64,000 bases of DNA from Kaistella gelatinilytica (GTDB lineage Bacteria > Bacteroidota > Bacteroidia > Flavobacteriales > Weeksellaceae), in assembly GCF_015679325.1 (NCBI RefSeq), contig NZ_JADPVI010000001.1:62001-126000 (forward strand), written 5' to 3'. The notes beneath the pieces were generated by a model. The model was not told where the DNA came from. It saw only the letters and a program-made list of their open reading frames with translations, and made no database searches. Positions 35,481 to 46,900 of this stretch are shown piece by piece (positions within the stretch are counted from its first letter, which is position 1; each line of letters starts with the position of its first letter). The translations under genes were made by a program, and so were the position numbers.

Positions 35481-35504
35481 CAAAAGTTTTTTTAGAACAA
35501 CTTT

Positions 35505-36074
35505 ATGAAAATCAGTGCTTCCACGAAAGGTTTAATCATTTCCCTGCTTACCGTAATTTCCGCTTTCGGAATTTACTTTCTGTTTTTGGCGAAAAAGAAT
35601 AGTTATTTGGTAGATAATCCTACAGAAAATACTTTTTACTTTAAAATTAATGATGGCAAAGAAGCAATTATTGCCGCTGGACAAAACGTAACCGTTGATC
35701 TTAACAAAGGCAAAAACCAGATCAAAGTCTTCGACGCAAACAAAAAATTGCTTTACGATTCTGCATTTGTCGTTAATAAAGTTCGCGGCTTACTCAATAT
35801 TGCTCATCAGGATTACTATGTCAACGAACAGTTCTATGGTTATAATTTAAATAAAGATTCTCTTATTGCTGCCAGAAAAGCTACGGAGATCGATGGTAAA
35901 AATTACGTGAATACGCCGAAGCGATTTAATAAACTGTACACCGATGATTTTTATTACAATGTGGACGAAGATTACGATAAAGTGGTAAAAAACGTACAGA
36001 AAGTTGAATCCAGAAGTAAAATCTTCCGCAAACAGGATTTTTTGAACTACTACAAAGAATATTATAAATTTTAA
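35505..36074 (+). CDS. Membrane-anchored hypothetical protein upstream of ubiE
   Basis: The 189-residue protein has one N-terminal membrane anchor (LIISLLTVISAFGIYFLFLAKK, about residues 10-30) and an outside domain of about 155 residues: a beta-rich half (FYFKINDGKEAIIAAGQNVTV) and a charged, helical C-terminal half rich in Lys, Tyr and Asp. I do not recognise a family. It is 10 bases upstream of the ubiE/menG start, which is followed at once by porT, so the three genes probably form one operon. Function is unknown. Confidence 0.7.
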   Translation: MKISASTKGLIISLLTVISAFGIYFLFLAKKNSYLVDNPTENTFYFKINDGKEAIIAAGQNVTVDLNKGKNQIKVFDANKKLLYDSAFVVNKVRGLLNIAHQDYYVNEQFYGYNLNKDSLIAARKATEIDGKNYVNTPKRFNKLYTDDFYYNVDEDYDKVVKNVQKVESRSKIFRKQDFLNYYKEYYKF

Positions 36075-36084
36075 ATAAAGTATT

Positions 36085-36804
36085 TTGAATCAAGTTACCC
36101 CATATAATACAGAAGCAGGAAAAAAGAAAGAAGTCGAGGAAATGTTCGACAATATCGCTCCGAAATATGATCTGTTGAACCACGTTCTTTCCATGAAAAT
36201 TGATGTTCTCTGGAGAAATACTTTGGTAAAATGGATGAACAAAGATGAACCGAAAGAAGTCCTTGATGTTGCTACAGGAACCGCCGATTTGGCGATTGCG
36301 GTACAGAAAGAAACCGGTGCTAAAGTCGTGGGACTTGATTTGTCGCAGTTGATGTTAAACGTTGGTATCGATAAAATTAAAAAACTTAAATTAGACGACC
36401 AGATCAGCATGGAAAAAGGCGACGCTGAAAACTTGCGCTTCGAAAGCAATAAATTCGATTCGGTTTGCGTTGCATTTGGAGTTCGTAATTTCGAGAATCT
36501 GGAGAAAGGATTAGCAGAATTAAGAAGAGTAGTAAAGGAAAATAAAAGCGTTTATATTCTTGAATTTTCAAAAGTAGAAGGATTTTTAGGTCCATTCTAT
36601 CAATTTTATTTTAAAAATATTTTGCCGCAGATCGGCAAATTAGTTTCCAAAGACAACAGAGCTTATACCTATCTTCCGGATTCGGTGAACGCTTTTCCTT
36701 TTGGAGAAAAAATGAAAAATATTCTTTTGAACACAGGTTTTAAAAACGTAGAGTATAAAAAATTAAGTTTCGGCATCGCGACGATTTATAAGGCAACCAA
36801 ATAA
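36085..36804 (+). CDS. ubiE: Demethylmenaquinone methyltransferase
   Basis: The 239-residue SAM enzyme performs the last methylation of menaquinone synthesis (MenG/UbiE). Motif I is VLDVATGTADLAIAV, and the conserved EMFDNIAPKYDLLNHVLSM near the start and VCVAFGVRNFENLEKGL are family hallmarks. The frame starts with TTG; the first ATG (36142) would cut off the conserved N-terminal segment, so TTG is the better start. It is cytoplasmic or membrane-associated. It lies between the 35505 gene (10-base gap) and porT (1-base gap), clearly one operon. Confidence 0.95.
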   Translation: MNQVTPYNTEAGKKKEVEEMFDNIAPKYDLLNHVLSMKIDVLWRNTLVKWMNKDEPKEVLDVATGTADLAIAVQKETGAKVVGLDLSQLMLNVGIDKIKKLKLDDQISMEKGDAENLRFESNKFDSVCVAFGVRNFENLEKGLAELRRVVKENKSVYILEFSKVEGFLGPFYQFYFKNILPQIGKLVSKDNRAYTYLPDSVNAFPFGEKMKNILLNTGFKNVEYKKLSFGIATIYKATK

Positions 36805-36805
36805 T

Positions 36806-37591
36806 ATGTGGAAAACAGTATTGAAGACAAATATCATTATAGCAATTTGTTTTGCGACAATAGCGAATGCTCAGCTTTTTCGTACCAAAGACCGAATGGA
36901 TAATCTGGAAGGATTTGATAATCAGAAATTCAGCTACGGTTTTTTTCTTGCCGCGAATAATTTTGATTACAAATTGGTTCTTGATCCGAGATTTGGAATG
37001 GATGGGCAGAAAAGCTTAGTGCAAACCAAATCTTCTTACAGTTTTGGTGCAGGACTGATCGGGAAATTTCGTTTGAATGATAATTTCGATTTAAGGTTTG
37101 AACCGGGATTGCAGTTTGTAGAACGTGAAGTATTTTTCGACACCCAATCCAATGATCAGTTTCAAGCCGGAACGCCTGCAAACGCACCTTTTACACCAAG
37201 AGCATTAACCGACGCGGATAAATTAAGAACGGTAAAATCAACTTACGTAGATCTTCCTATATTGATCGAGGTTCACGGCGATCGTTGGTATAATTCCCGT
37301 CCTTACGCCGCAGCAGGAGTAAACTGGATGATGAATCTTCAGTCAAACAGTTCTTCGCCGGATGATAATGCACAGGGATTGTTCCGTACCACGACGAGTA
37401 ATTTTGCGTGGTCTGCAGAAATTGGTATTCAGTTCTATTTCAGCAGATTTAAACTAACGCCAGGTTTTCGTGGAACTTTCATGATGAATGACGAAATGGT
37501 TGCCGATAATCCGGGAACGCCACCTTATTGGTCGGCTGCGATCTCGAGTGCGAAAACCAGAGCTTTGATGTTTGTTCTTAAATTTGAATAA
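36806..37591 (+). CDS. porT: PorT-family outer-membrane protein of the type IX secretion system
   Basis: The 261-residue protein has a signal peptide (mature end near ANAQLF) and an outer-membrane barrel with LAANNFDYKLVLDPRFG, FGAGLIGKFRLNDNFDLRFEPGLQF and a last strand ending RALMFVLKFE, where the terminal aromatic residue helps Bam-mediated insertion. PorT is needed for T9SS export in Porphyromonas and flavobacteria, and a ubiE-porT pair is a common layout in this group. It starts 1 base after the ubiE stop. T9SS cargo proteins appear elsewhere in the window (40948 and 50914). Confidence 0.85.
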   Translation: MWKTVLKTNIIIAICFATIANAQLFRTKDRMDNLEGFDNQKFSYGFFLAANNFDYKLVLDPRFGMDGQKSLVQTKSSYSFGAGLIGKFRLNDNFDLRFEPGLQFVEREVFFDTQSNDQFQAGTPANAPFTPRALTDADKLRTVKSTYVDLPILIEVHGDRWYNSRPYAAAGVNWMMNLQSNSSSPDDNAQGLFRTTTSNFAWSAEIGIQFYFSRFKLTPGFRGTFMMNDEMVADNPGTPPYWSAAISSAKTRALMFVLKFE

Positions 37592-37610
37592 AAAAAACCA
37601 AAATATTTAC

Positions 37611-37647
37611 GAAAGAGGTGGCGAACATCGCTTTCTCTTTTTTTATT
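37611..37647 (+). terminator. Likely terminator of the ubiE-porT operon
   Basis: Outer GAAAG/CTTTC and inner GCGA/TCGC pairings with an interior bulge are followed by seven T residues shortly after the porT stop. Confidence 0.55.
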
Positions 37648-37702
37648 TCAACAAATTCGCAAATTAGTCCTGAATAATCCATCAATTCAAATTAAAATTT
37701 TA

Positions 37703-37710
37703 TATTTTTG
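37703..37710 (+). promoter_or_regulatory. -7 box of the coiled-coil/zapA unit
   Basis: TATTTTTG matches TAnnTTTG, 30 bases before ATG 37741. Confidence 0.5.
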
Positions 37711-37740
37711 CTACTTAGTTAGAATTAATTAAGCCTGAAA

Positions 37741-38043
37741 ATGCTCAAAGATTTAGATAACAATTTTTCGGTTTTAGAAAAGAGGATTTTGAATGTAACA
37801 AAGAACTATCAAAACCTTACCGAAGAGTATTTAGAATTGTCCCGAGAGCATGATGAACTGAAAAAGAAATACGAAGAGGAAAGAAAAAACAATCAGGTTT
37901 TAGCAGAAGAACAAAAGAAAATAAAGCTTTATTCAGCAATATCAGGAAATCCAGACCATAACCGATTGATGAAAAACCATATCAACAGGTTAATAAAAGA
38001 AGTGGATCATTGTATTGCAGAACTTCAAAACAGCGGATTGTAA
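37741..38043 (+). CDS. Small coiled-coil protein encoded before zapA
   Basis: The 100-residue protein is almost wholly a coiled coil (residues about 5-65, rich in Lys/Glu with regular Leu/Tyr spacing) followed by a short conserved tail HNRLMKNHINRLIKEVDHCI. Its last codon overlaps the zapA start (TAATG), so the two are translationally coupled. By size, structure and place it may act as a ZapB-like partner of ZapA at the division ring, but this is inference; I see no clear sequence match to ZapB. Confidence 0.75.
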   Translation: MLKDLDNNFSVLEKRILNVTKNYQNLTEEYLELSREHDELKKKYEEERKNNQVLAEEQKKIKLYSAISGNPDHNRLMKNHINRLIKEVDHCIAELQNSGL

Positions 38044-38330
38044 TGGAAGTAAGAAGAATTACCATCAACATTGCCGGAAGAAACTACCCGCTGAATGTTC
38101 CTGCCGCAGAAGAAGAAACTCTTCGTAAAGTGGGCAAAAGTATTGAAGCGATGATTAAAGATTTTGAACAGAATTTTGACGTGAGAGATAAACAGGATGC
38201 TTTAGCAATGTGTGCCTTAAAATTGGGAACCAACGCCGAAGTTTCACAGATCACGAACGAAAAAAATATATTAGCTTCCAACGAAAGATTAATGCAGATT
38301 AATCAAATGCTGGAGGAGCTGGAAAAGTAG
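38043..38330 (+). CDS. zapA: Cell division protein ZapA
   Basis: I start at ATG 38043, which overlaps the previous stop by one base, for 95 residues; a longer in-frame start would read inside the preceding gene. The start MEVRRITINIAGRNYPLNVP and DVRDKQDALAMCALKL are family features. ZapA binds FtsZ and stabilises the division ring in the cytoplasm. It is coupled to the coiled-coil gene upstream and followed by the 6S RNA and rny, an arrangement known in this phylum. Confidence 0.92.
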   Translation: MEVRRITINIAGRNYPLNVPAAEEETLRKVGKSIEAMIKDFEQNFDVRDKQDALAMCALKLGTNAEVSQITNEKNILASNERLMQINQMLEELEK

Positions 38331-38346
38331 ATTTTTCTTTTCCGGA

Positions 38347-38523
38347 AAACAACTGCCTACAATAGTTCTAACACATTACAGGTAAACTCAACGCTATACA
38401 ATTGCCGAACGAATGTTTATTTAATGGCGCGCCGACTTGCTCGGATTACAGAAAATAAAAAAAAGTTCAAATCGTGTTGATAAGGAGTTTACTCTATATC
38501 TTGAATTATTGTGGGCTTTTTTT
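38347..38523 (+). ncRNA. ssrS: 6S RNA (6S-Flavo type)
   Basis: The zapA-rny gap holds a long rod-like RNA. A 14-bp closing stem joins GCCTACAATAGTTC (38355-38368) to GAATTATTGTGGGC (38503-38516) with three G-U pairs. A central bubble follows (38369-38380 opposite 38494-38502), then an upper stem GGTAAACTC (38381-38389) with GAGTTTACT (38485-38493). A T run at 38517-38523 ends it. Closing stem, bubble and upper stem are the 6S RNA layout, which mimics an open promoter and binds RNA polymerase; a position next to zapA is known for 6S genes in several phyla. Exact ends are inferred. Confidence 0.8.
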
Positions 38524-38656
38524 GTGTAAAAAATTGAACTTAAAAGTGGAATTACTTTTAAAAAAATAAAAATAAAATGACATTTTGTAGTCAAACCTCA
38601 AAACGTCATCCGTTTAACTTTAAATATAATATTATGAACTATAAAACTAAACATAT

Positions 38657-40228
38657 ATGACACCAACAGCAATTATAATAGGCGTTGTTTGCCTCATTTT
38701 AGGAGCAGTGATCGGAATGCTATTTTCCAAAAGCTCTTTGAATGCGAAAGCAAAATTCATTGTAGAAGATGCAAAGAAAAATGCCGACAACCTTTTAGAA
38801 AAAGCAACTGTACAGGCAGAATCCATCAAGAAGGAAAAGCATTTGCAAGCCAAAGAAAAATTCATGGAACTGAAATCTCAACATGATGCAGATATTCAGA
38901 CCAGAGAAAGAAAAATGCAGGATTCAGAAAAAAGAGTCAAAGACAAAGAGCAAAAACTCAATGATGATCTTAGTAAAACCGGTAAATTAGAAAAAGATCT
39001 GGACCGCCAGATCGGAGATTATGCGAAGAAACATGAGATCTTAGAGAAAAAACAACAGGAATTAGATGCAGTGACCGCGCAGAAAGTAGAAATGCTGGAA
39101 AGAATTTCTGGCTACTCTGCAGAAGATGCAAAAAGTGAATTGGTTGAAGCTTTAAAAGCCGAAGCCAAAACAAGAGCTCAGTCTCATGTACAGAATATCA
39201 TGGCTGAAGCGCAGTTGAATGCGAAACAGGAAGCCAAGAAAATTGTTATTCAAACCATTCAGAGAATTGGTACGGAACAGGCGATCGAAAATTCAGTTTC
39301 GGTATTTAATATTGAATCTGACGAGGTTAAAGGTAGAATTATTGGTAGAGAAGGTAGAAATATCCGTGCTTTGGAAGCTGCAACTGGCGTAGAAATCATT
39401 GTTGATGATACCCCGGAAGCAATTTTGCTTTCATGTTTCGATCCGGTAAGAAGAGAGATCGCAAGACTTTCGCTTCACCGATTGGTTACCGATGGTAGAA
39501 TTCACCCGGCAAGAATTGAAGAAGTTGTAGAGAAAACCAAAAAACAGATCGAAGAAGAAATTACCGAAGTCGGTAAGAGAACAGTGATCGATCTAGGCGT
39601 TCACGGTCTTCACCCGGAATTGGTAAAAATCGTAGGACGAATGAAATTCCGTTCTTCTTATGGACAGAATTTGTTACAACACTCCAGAGAAGTTGCAAAC
39701 ATCGCAGCAACAATGGCGGCAGAACTAGGTTTAAACGTAAAATTGGCTAAAAGAGCCGGTTTATTACACGATATCGGAAAAGTTCCGGAGCAGGAATCTG
39801 AACTTCCACACGCTCTTTTAGGAATGCAGTGGGCGGAAAAATATGGTGAAAGTGCGGAAGTAATAAACGCAATTGGAGCTCACCACGACGAAATAGAAAT
39901 GACAGGTTTGCTTTCTCCAATTATTCAGGTTGCAGATGCTATTTCAGGAGCAAGACCGGGAGCAAGAAGACAAGTTCTGGAATCTTATATCCAACGATTA
40001 AAAGATCTTGAAGCAGCTGCTTTAAGTTTCGACGGAGTTTCCAGCGCTTACGCAATTCAGGCAGGAAGAGAGCTTCGTGTGATGGTTGAAAGCGGAAAAG
40101 TAAGTGACGACAAATCAGCGCAACTTTCTTATGATATTTCAGAAAAAATTCAAAATGAATTAACGTATCCAGGACAAGTTCGGGTTACGGTAATTCGCGA
40201 GACAAGATCTGTGAATATTGCGAGATAA
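38657..40228 (+). CDS. rny: Ribonuclease Y
   Basis: The 523-residue endoribonuclease starts mRNA decay at the membrane. It has an N-terminal membrane anchor ([16 protein letters not shown]), a long charged coiled coil (about 25-200), a KH domain with [20 protein letters not shown], and an HD domain with [28 protein letters not shown] (about residue 371) and GAHHDEIEM. All are in the usual order and length. It follows the 6S RNA and ends at a strong terminator. Confidence 0.97.
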   Translation: MTPTAIIIGVVCLILGAVIGMLFSKSSLNAKAKFIVEDAKKNADNLLEKATVQAESIKKEKHLQAKEKFMELKSQHDADIQTRERKMQDSEKRVKDKEQKLNDDLSKTGKLEKDLDRQIGDYAKKHEILEKKQQELDAVTAQKVEMLERISGYSAEDAKSELVEALKAEAKTRAQSHVQNIMAEAQLNAKQEAKKIVIQTIQRIGTEQAIENSVSVFNIESDEVKGRIIGREGRNIRALEAATGVEIIVDDTPEAILLSCFDPVRREIARLSLHRLVTDGRIHPARIEEVVEKTKKQIEEEITEVGKRTVIDLGVHGLHPELVKIVGRMKFRSSYGQNLLQHSREVANIAATMAAELGLNVKLAKRAGLLHDIGKVPEQESELPHALLGMQWAEKYGESAEVINAIGAHHDEIEMTGLLSPIIQVADAISGARPGARRQVLESYIQRLKDLEAAALSFDGVSSAYAIQAGRELRVMVESGKVSDDKSAQLSYDISEKIQNELTYPGQVRVTVIRETRSVNIAR

Positions 40229-40251
40229 ACAATTGCAAATCATTAATAAAG

Positions 40252-40284
40252 AAAACTCCTTTCAGTCATGAAAGGAGTTTTTTT
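40252..40284 (+). terminator. Intrinsic terminator of rny, usable in both directions
   Basis: AAAACTCCTTTCA pairs with TGAAAGGAGTTTT around a 4-base loop, with T runs on both strands, 23 bases past the rny stop and facing the convergent GNAT gene. Confidence 0.88.
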
Positions 40285-40389
40285 GTGCGAAAAAGAATCT
40301 GTTTGAATTCTTATTTTCCCGGATTTCGTATTTTAATTAAAGAGGTTTTTTTAGCAATTTTTGTTTTTGTGAGTTCTTTTCAGGAAATG

Positions 40390-40914
40390 TTATTTATTCA
40401 AATTGAGTTTCATCATAATGTCTGTTTGCTCATCATCTCCAACTTTAAAAATATGCTGGTCGAACTCAACAAAACCATTTTTAGTGTAAAACCTGATTGC
40501 TCGCGGATTTTCTTCCCAAACGCCTAACCAAATATAATCGGCCTTTTTATCTTTCGCAATTTCGATGGCTTTGTTATAAAGTAGTTGCCCGACTTTCTTT
40601 CCCAGAAACTCCTGAATCACATAAATCCTTTCTATTTCTATGGCTTTGTCGTCTTGCAATTCAGTCTGCGATGAGCCAAAATTCAATTTTAAATAGCCGA
40701 TCACCATTTGATCTATGGTCGCAAAATAAAATTCGCTGTTCGTATCATGAAGTTCTGAAGTTAGTTTTTCTTGAGAAAAAGCTTCGTCCAAAAATATCTT
40801 CATATTCTCTTCTGTGTTTCCGCTTGAAAATGTTTCATAGAAAGTCTTTCTGCTGATTTTTCGCAGTTGCTCAAGATCGACAAGCGTGACTTTTTTAAGA
40901 TCTACTTTTTCCAT
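40390..40914 (-). CDS. GNAT-family N-acetyltransferase
   Basis: The 174-residue protein begins DLKKVTLVDLEQLRKISRKTF and carries the acetyl-CoA loop QEFLGKKVGQLLYNKAIEIA (about residues 103-122) and the late segment ENPRAIRFYTKNGF, as in spermidine/aminoglycoside-type GNAT enzymes. The substrate is unknown. It lies 33 bases downstream of the giant T9SS protein gene on the same strand, so it may be transcribed with it, although no functional link is evident. Confidence 0.9.
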   Translation of the reverse strand: MEKVDLKKVTLVDLEQLRKISRKTFYETFSSGNTEENMKIFLDEAFSQEKLTSELHDTNSEFYFATIDQMVIGYLKLNFGSSQTELQDDKAIEIERIYVIQEFLGKKVGQLLYNKAIEIAKDKKADYIWLGVWEENPRAIRFYTKNGFVEFDQHIFKVGDDEQTDIMMKLNLNK

Positions 40915-40947
40915 TTTCGCTTTATTTGAATTTCCTCAGTTTTATTT

Positions 40948-43900
40948 TTAATTTCGATTTTTGATCACTACATATCCTGATAAAATTCTGCCGTCGGAAA
41001 CCACGATATGGTACCAGTAATTTCCTGTAGGTAGTTTTCTGCTGAGATATTCGCCATTCCAGGAGAAAGGTCCGTTCACACTTTTATCTAACACGATGGT
41101 TCCAAAACGGTCGATCACTCTTATTTTCGTGCCGGGATATTTTTCAATGCCTTCAATCTTCCATTCATCATTAATACCGTCACTGTTCGGTGTGAAAATA
41201 TTGATGATCTTAAAAAGAATAAAATCTTTTTCTGCAATTGCGCAGGGTTGCGAACCACTTCTGACAAAAGCAGTATGGTTTCCGTTCTCTACATTGTAGA
41301 AAGTCGGTGAAGACTGCCACTGCGATCCATCAATCGAATATTCAAGTGTTCCAATTCCCGTTGCAATAATTCGCACCGTGCTGTTTTCTATTTGAATTTC
41401 GGTGATTACTGGTAGATCTACTTTCTTTACTACGACTGATTTAACGGTATTACAGCCTGAAATATTGGTAACGGTGATCTGATACGTTCCGCTTTGATTT
41501 ACACTGATGATCTGCTGGTTGCTGAAAGGATTTCCGTTAAACGTCCAGGAATAAGATTTAATTCCGGCATGAGTTCCCGCATCTAACTGTACAGAATCAT
41601 TAGGACAAAACTCTGCTGTTGAAGGCATACTAACAACAGGTGAAGCATTCAGTTGAAGCGTCAGTTTTACTTTTGCCTTACAACCTGACGTTGAACTTAT
41701 CTCTACATAAAATGTATTTGGTCCCGTTTGTAAAGTATGATTGGTTGCATCTGAAACTAGTTGGTTATTCTGGTCAAAATAGACGTAAGAATAATTGGTG
41801 GAGTTCGCAACCAGATTAGTTTCGTACTGCGTTAAATTTAATTTTTTAGTTCCATTTTCATCTGAACATAAAGAAGGTGCGGCGAAATCATTCGCGGGAA
41901 TATTTGTTGTTACTAAGATTACTGCAACGGGCAATCGCTGAACACTTTCGCAACCTTGAACAGTTTGAGTTGCATAGTAAGTGATTCCATTCTGAAGCAC
42001 AGTACTGTTTGGAAGCGCAATAGAACCGGAATTACTGCTGTACCATTTAATCTGATTTCCTACAACCACAAGGTTTGAAACTGTAGCATTTTGACTGATA
42101 CAGAAAGTTTGCGGAGAATTCCCGGTCGGTGGAGGAGTAGTGATGATGTTAACTGTTACCGGAGTTCGCTCACTCTCGCAACCGTTCAAAGTTTGAGTCA
42201 CGAAATAAGTAGTCCCATTGACCAAAGAAGTTGTTGCCGGAATTGCAGTTCCACCAACTGCTGAAGCGTACCACAAAATATTAGTTCCTGTTGCCAAAAT
42301 ATTAGTAATGGTCGCATTTTGCTGTACACAGAAATCCTGAGTATTATTGACTAAAGGTTTCGGTGTTGGATTGATAAAAGTATTTACAACTACTGAAGCT
42401 GCGATTGACTCACAACCCAGTGTATTTTTAATTTTAGCAAGATAAGTTTTGGGTAATAAACCTGTGAAAGTATTTGAGTTTTGCCAGGTCAATCCATTAT
42501 CAATACTGTACTGTGATGCACTTTCATTAATGGCGATTTTTGCAGACTGATGCGAACAGTCAATTTGCTGCACAGTCGCAGTAGGAATTTGAGGCGTATT
42601 TGTCGGAACATTGATCGTCACTGATACCGAACCAGATTCGCAACCCGCGCTGTTCTTTACTTTCAATTGATAAATTCCCGGAGCAAGTTGTCCGGAAGTT
42701 GAATTAAATGAATAGGTAAGTCCATTGTCAAAACTGTATTGATATTCCGTGGAAGTTATGGTAATACTTCCAAATGGATTTACACATGAGGCAGGTTGAA
42801 TTACAGCAACAACAGGCAGTAGCGGCGCATTTGGCGGTACATCAACCGTTGCAATTGTTGCTGGTGATGAACAACCATTTACCGATAGTTTAATTCGGAT
42901 ATTATACGTTCCGGGAGATAAATTGGAAGACGCCGAAGTGATCCAGGTTGCTCCATCATCAAAACTATAAAAAGCTGCAGCGGAAATTACAGCTACATTT
43001 CCTGAAGAAGCAGTACATCCGGAAGGTTGCGTTACAGAAATCTGTGGAGCACCTGGTGTGATCGGTTGCACATCAACGGTCGCAATTCCTGCAAGTGAAG
43101 TACATCCTGCAATATCTTTGATCATTAAGTTATAGGTTCCAGGTCCCAGATTCGATTTTATGCTTGTAAGAACATAGCTAATTCCGTTATCGAAACTATA
43201 TTCCGCAGCTGAAGTTGTGATCTGGATGGAACCCAACGAATTAGTACAATTCGGCTGCACAATAGAAAATGCAGGAGCAGGCAATGGAGCCGGAGTAGTT
43301 ACGGTTGCAACAATTGCATCTGAAATACAACCCGCTGCATTTTTAATTTTGATTTTGTAGGTTCCGGGAATCAAGCCGCTTTTGGTGTCTGCATAAACGA
43401 AGGTTAGTCCGTCATCGAAACTGTAGGTCGCTGCATTTGTTGTTACCGTAATTGAACCTGTAGAAACACTGCAGGTTGGTTGTACGATCGAAACTGCGGG
43501 AGCTGCAATATTAATTCCTGAGTTTAAAGTGACCGCAACCGACGTAGATTCGCAACTTGCGCTACTGGTTTTAATTCTTACAATATAAGTTCCTGCTCCA
43601 ATATTTTTCTTTACTGGATTAGTGGTCCAGGTCGCGCCGTCGTTAAAGGTGTAACTCGCTGCAGAAGTAGTGATGGTGATGCTTCCGTCGGTCGCATCGC
43701 AAGCAGTTGGTTGTTTTATAGTGACCACAGGTGTCGCAGGAATTGCTGGTGCTGCGTAAATAAAAACGTAAGAACTTTGCGAGATACAGCCGAAAGAATT
43801 CTTAATCAAAATGTTGTAATTGCCGGAATTCACGTTATTTTTCACTGGATTTGTGGTCCAGGTGACGCCGTTATCAAAACTGTACAGATCTGCAATCGTA

Positions 43901-46900
43901 TTGATGAAAATACTTCCTTTCGGACTTGTACAGGTTGGTTGAATAGTAGTTACACTCGGTTGATTCAGATAAAATTTGCTGATGGAAGCCGAAGTTCCCT
44001 GCGAAATACAGCCCGCAGCATTTTTGATTAAGATCGTAAAATATCCGGGTGTCGGATTCAGCAGAACCGGATTTGTGCTCCAGGTTACGCCGTTGTCAAA
44101 TGAATATTGGGCGGCTTGTGAAACAACAGTAATGCTTCCAAAATTTCCACAGGTTGGCTGAATTACTTTTATTAAAGGACGCGGTAAATAAAAGGTGTTG
44201 ATATAAACACTCATATCATAAGGATTCGAAGTACATCCCTGTGCATTTTTAACGACGATCCTGAATGAACCTGATGTTAGGTTGGTCAATTCATTAACGG
44301 CACTCCATGTTTGCCCACCATCAAAACTATAAGAAGTAGCCGGTGTTGTAATTTTAATGCTTCCTTTATTAGCACAGGTCGGCTGAATGATCAGAACATC
44401 GGGTTGTGGTAGATAGAATTTAGTTAAACCCACAGAAACGCTATAGGAGTTAGATTTACATCCCTGCGCATTTTGAACCATGAGATTGTAGTATCCATCC
44501 GCAAGATTGGTAAAATTCGGGGACGAACTCCAGGTTTGTCCGCCATTTATACTATACTGAGTCGCAGATGTTGTGATTGAAATCGTTCCACCAACTCCGC
44601 AAATTGGCTGTGTAAAGGTATAAGTAGGATTTGGAAGTAAAAATGCTACAATATTTACAGAAGTTGTATTAGAAGTACAGGTACCAGATTTCACCATAAC
44701 ACTGTAATATCCCGGCGAAACATTATTCAAAATTGGTGAAGTTGTCCAGGTATAACCACCATCAAAACTATAGGAAGTTGCCACGCTTGTCACCGTTATG
44801 GTTCCTTTTGTACCGCAGACTGGTTGCACGATATTCACTGTGGGACTGGCGAGATTCGTCGTATTCATGTAAACAGAAATGCTGTTCGATTTACAGTTCG
44901 CATTATTTTTTACGACGAGGTAATAACTTCCCGCCGGTAGATTATCAAAGACTGGATTTGTGGACCACGTGTATCCTCCATCAATACTGTATCCGTCTGC
45001 AGCAGAAGTGAAAGTAATATTCCCAATATTCCCACAACTTGGATTGACCGCAGTGTACGTAGGATCATCAAGGTAGATCTGATTGAAATAGACGTAATTG
45101 GCTTCAGATAAGCAATTCTGACTGTTTTTGATCATCACATTGTAACTAGAACTTGCCAGATTGGTGAAAACATTTGTGGTATACCAGTTTACACCGCCAT
45201 TAATACTGTAAAAACTAGCAGCTGTATTAATGGTGATCGTGCCTTTTGTACTACAGGTAGGTTGAGTGATAGTTACTGATGGAACGGGAAGTTTTGTTTC
45301 AGACAGATAAATACTTTGCGCATTCGAGGTGCAGCCTAGAGCGTTTTTGATCATGATCTGATAATTGCCGGCAGGTAAACTTTTGGTATTCGTGGTTACC
45401 CAAGTGGCGCCATTATCAAAACTGTAAAAATCTGAGACCGTGTTGATGGTGATGCTTCCATTATTTCCGCAGGTCGGCTGAACGATCGAAGTGAAAGGAT
45501 AATCAAGCTTCGGTGGATATAAATAAACCGCTGCAGACAACGATTGACAACCCGCTGCATTTTTCAATTTGATACCGTAAGTCCCGGCAGGCAAATCTTT
45601 CGTATTGCTTGTTGACCAGGTAGCGCCATTATCGAAACTGTAGAAATCAGCTTCTGTTTTAATATAGATCGTACCCGTTTCGCCGCAGGTCGGCTGTATA
45701 ACTTCATAATCTGGAGAAGTGTTCTGAAAAGGTTGTATATAAATACTCTGAAAGTAAGACGTACATCCTAAGTTGCTTTTAATACCGACCGAAAAATTAC
45801 CGGATAAAACATTCGATAAGACATTTGTAGTCACCCACGTTTGGCCGCCATCGAAAGTGTAAAAATCTGAGGGCGTATTGATCGTAATGCTTCCCGGAAC
45901 CGTACAAGCAGGACTTTTCACCGTAAAATCAGGATTCCCTAATGTTGTACTCGATATTAAAATTACTGCTGGATTTGAAATGCAGCCTGCAATATCTTTG
46001 GTTCTTATCGTATAGGTTCCTGGCTGTAAAAGATCCAAAGTAGAATTCGTGATCCAGGTTATTCCATTGTCAAAACTGTAAAAAGCCGAACTGGTGGTAA
46101 TGGTAATACTTCCTGTATCTCCACAAAATTTCGGTTGTGTCGCATTATAATTGGGATAAGCAGTCAGAGCCGGAACAATGGTAACCGACTGAGCGTAAGA
46201 AGTACATCCTTTCGCAGTTTTGATCAACACCTCATAGTTTCCGGGATAAAGTCCGGTTTTTATAGGATTGGTGACCCAAGTTACGCCATTATTAAAACTA
46301 TATTCAGATGCAGGAGAAATTACTTTTATGGTACCGCTGGAAACAAAACAGGAAGGCTGCGTGATTTCTAAAGTTGGCGTCACTGCAGTCTGGCTTGGTT
46401 CAATGGAGACCGTTGCGAGGCTGGAACATCCGAAACTATCGGTCACTGTAACCGTATAAATTCCAATATTTGTTACCGTGATTATTTGCGTAGTTTCTCC
46501 CGTGCTCCACAAATAAGTTGCGCCAGAAGAAGCTTTCAGATCGGTACTTCCGGAACAGACATTCAATATTCCCGAAATGTTCGCCGTCGGATTTTTTACT
46601 TCTACATTAACCGGAATGATCTTATAACAGCCTGCATCTCTCCAGACTCGGATATAAATTACGGCAGAACCGGAATTATAACTGGTGAAATTAGAGATCG
46701 GATTGGTATTATTAAAGGCGCTGTTATAATCTTTGAAATAAGTAAAAGTAAGGCCGGAAACCGAACTCACAATTTGCGCATCAAAACTGGTCAGATTAAA
46801 ATCTTCGAAACCATCATGGTTCGTATCACATTTTGAAATTTTTGCAGTATTCACATTCAAAGTACAGCCTGAATAACAGTTCAGAAAACTGATATCCCAA

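Noticed and set aside
43711-46836. Plus-strand frames inside the giant T9SS gene
   Set aside because: They are antisense shadows of the repeat array; their apparent repeats follow from the coding strand.
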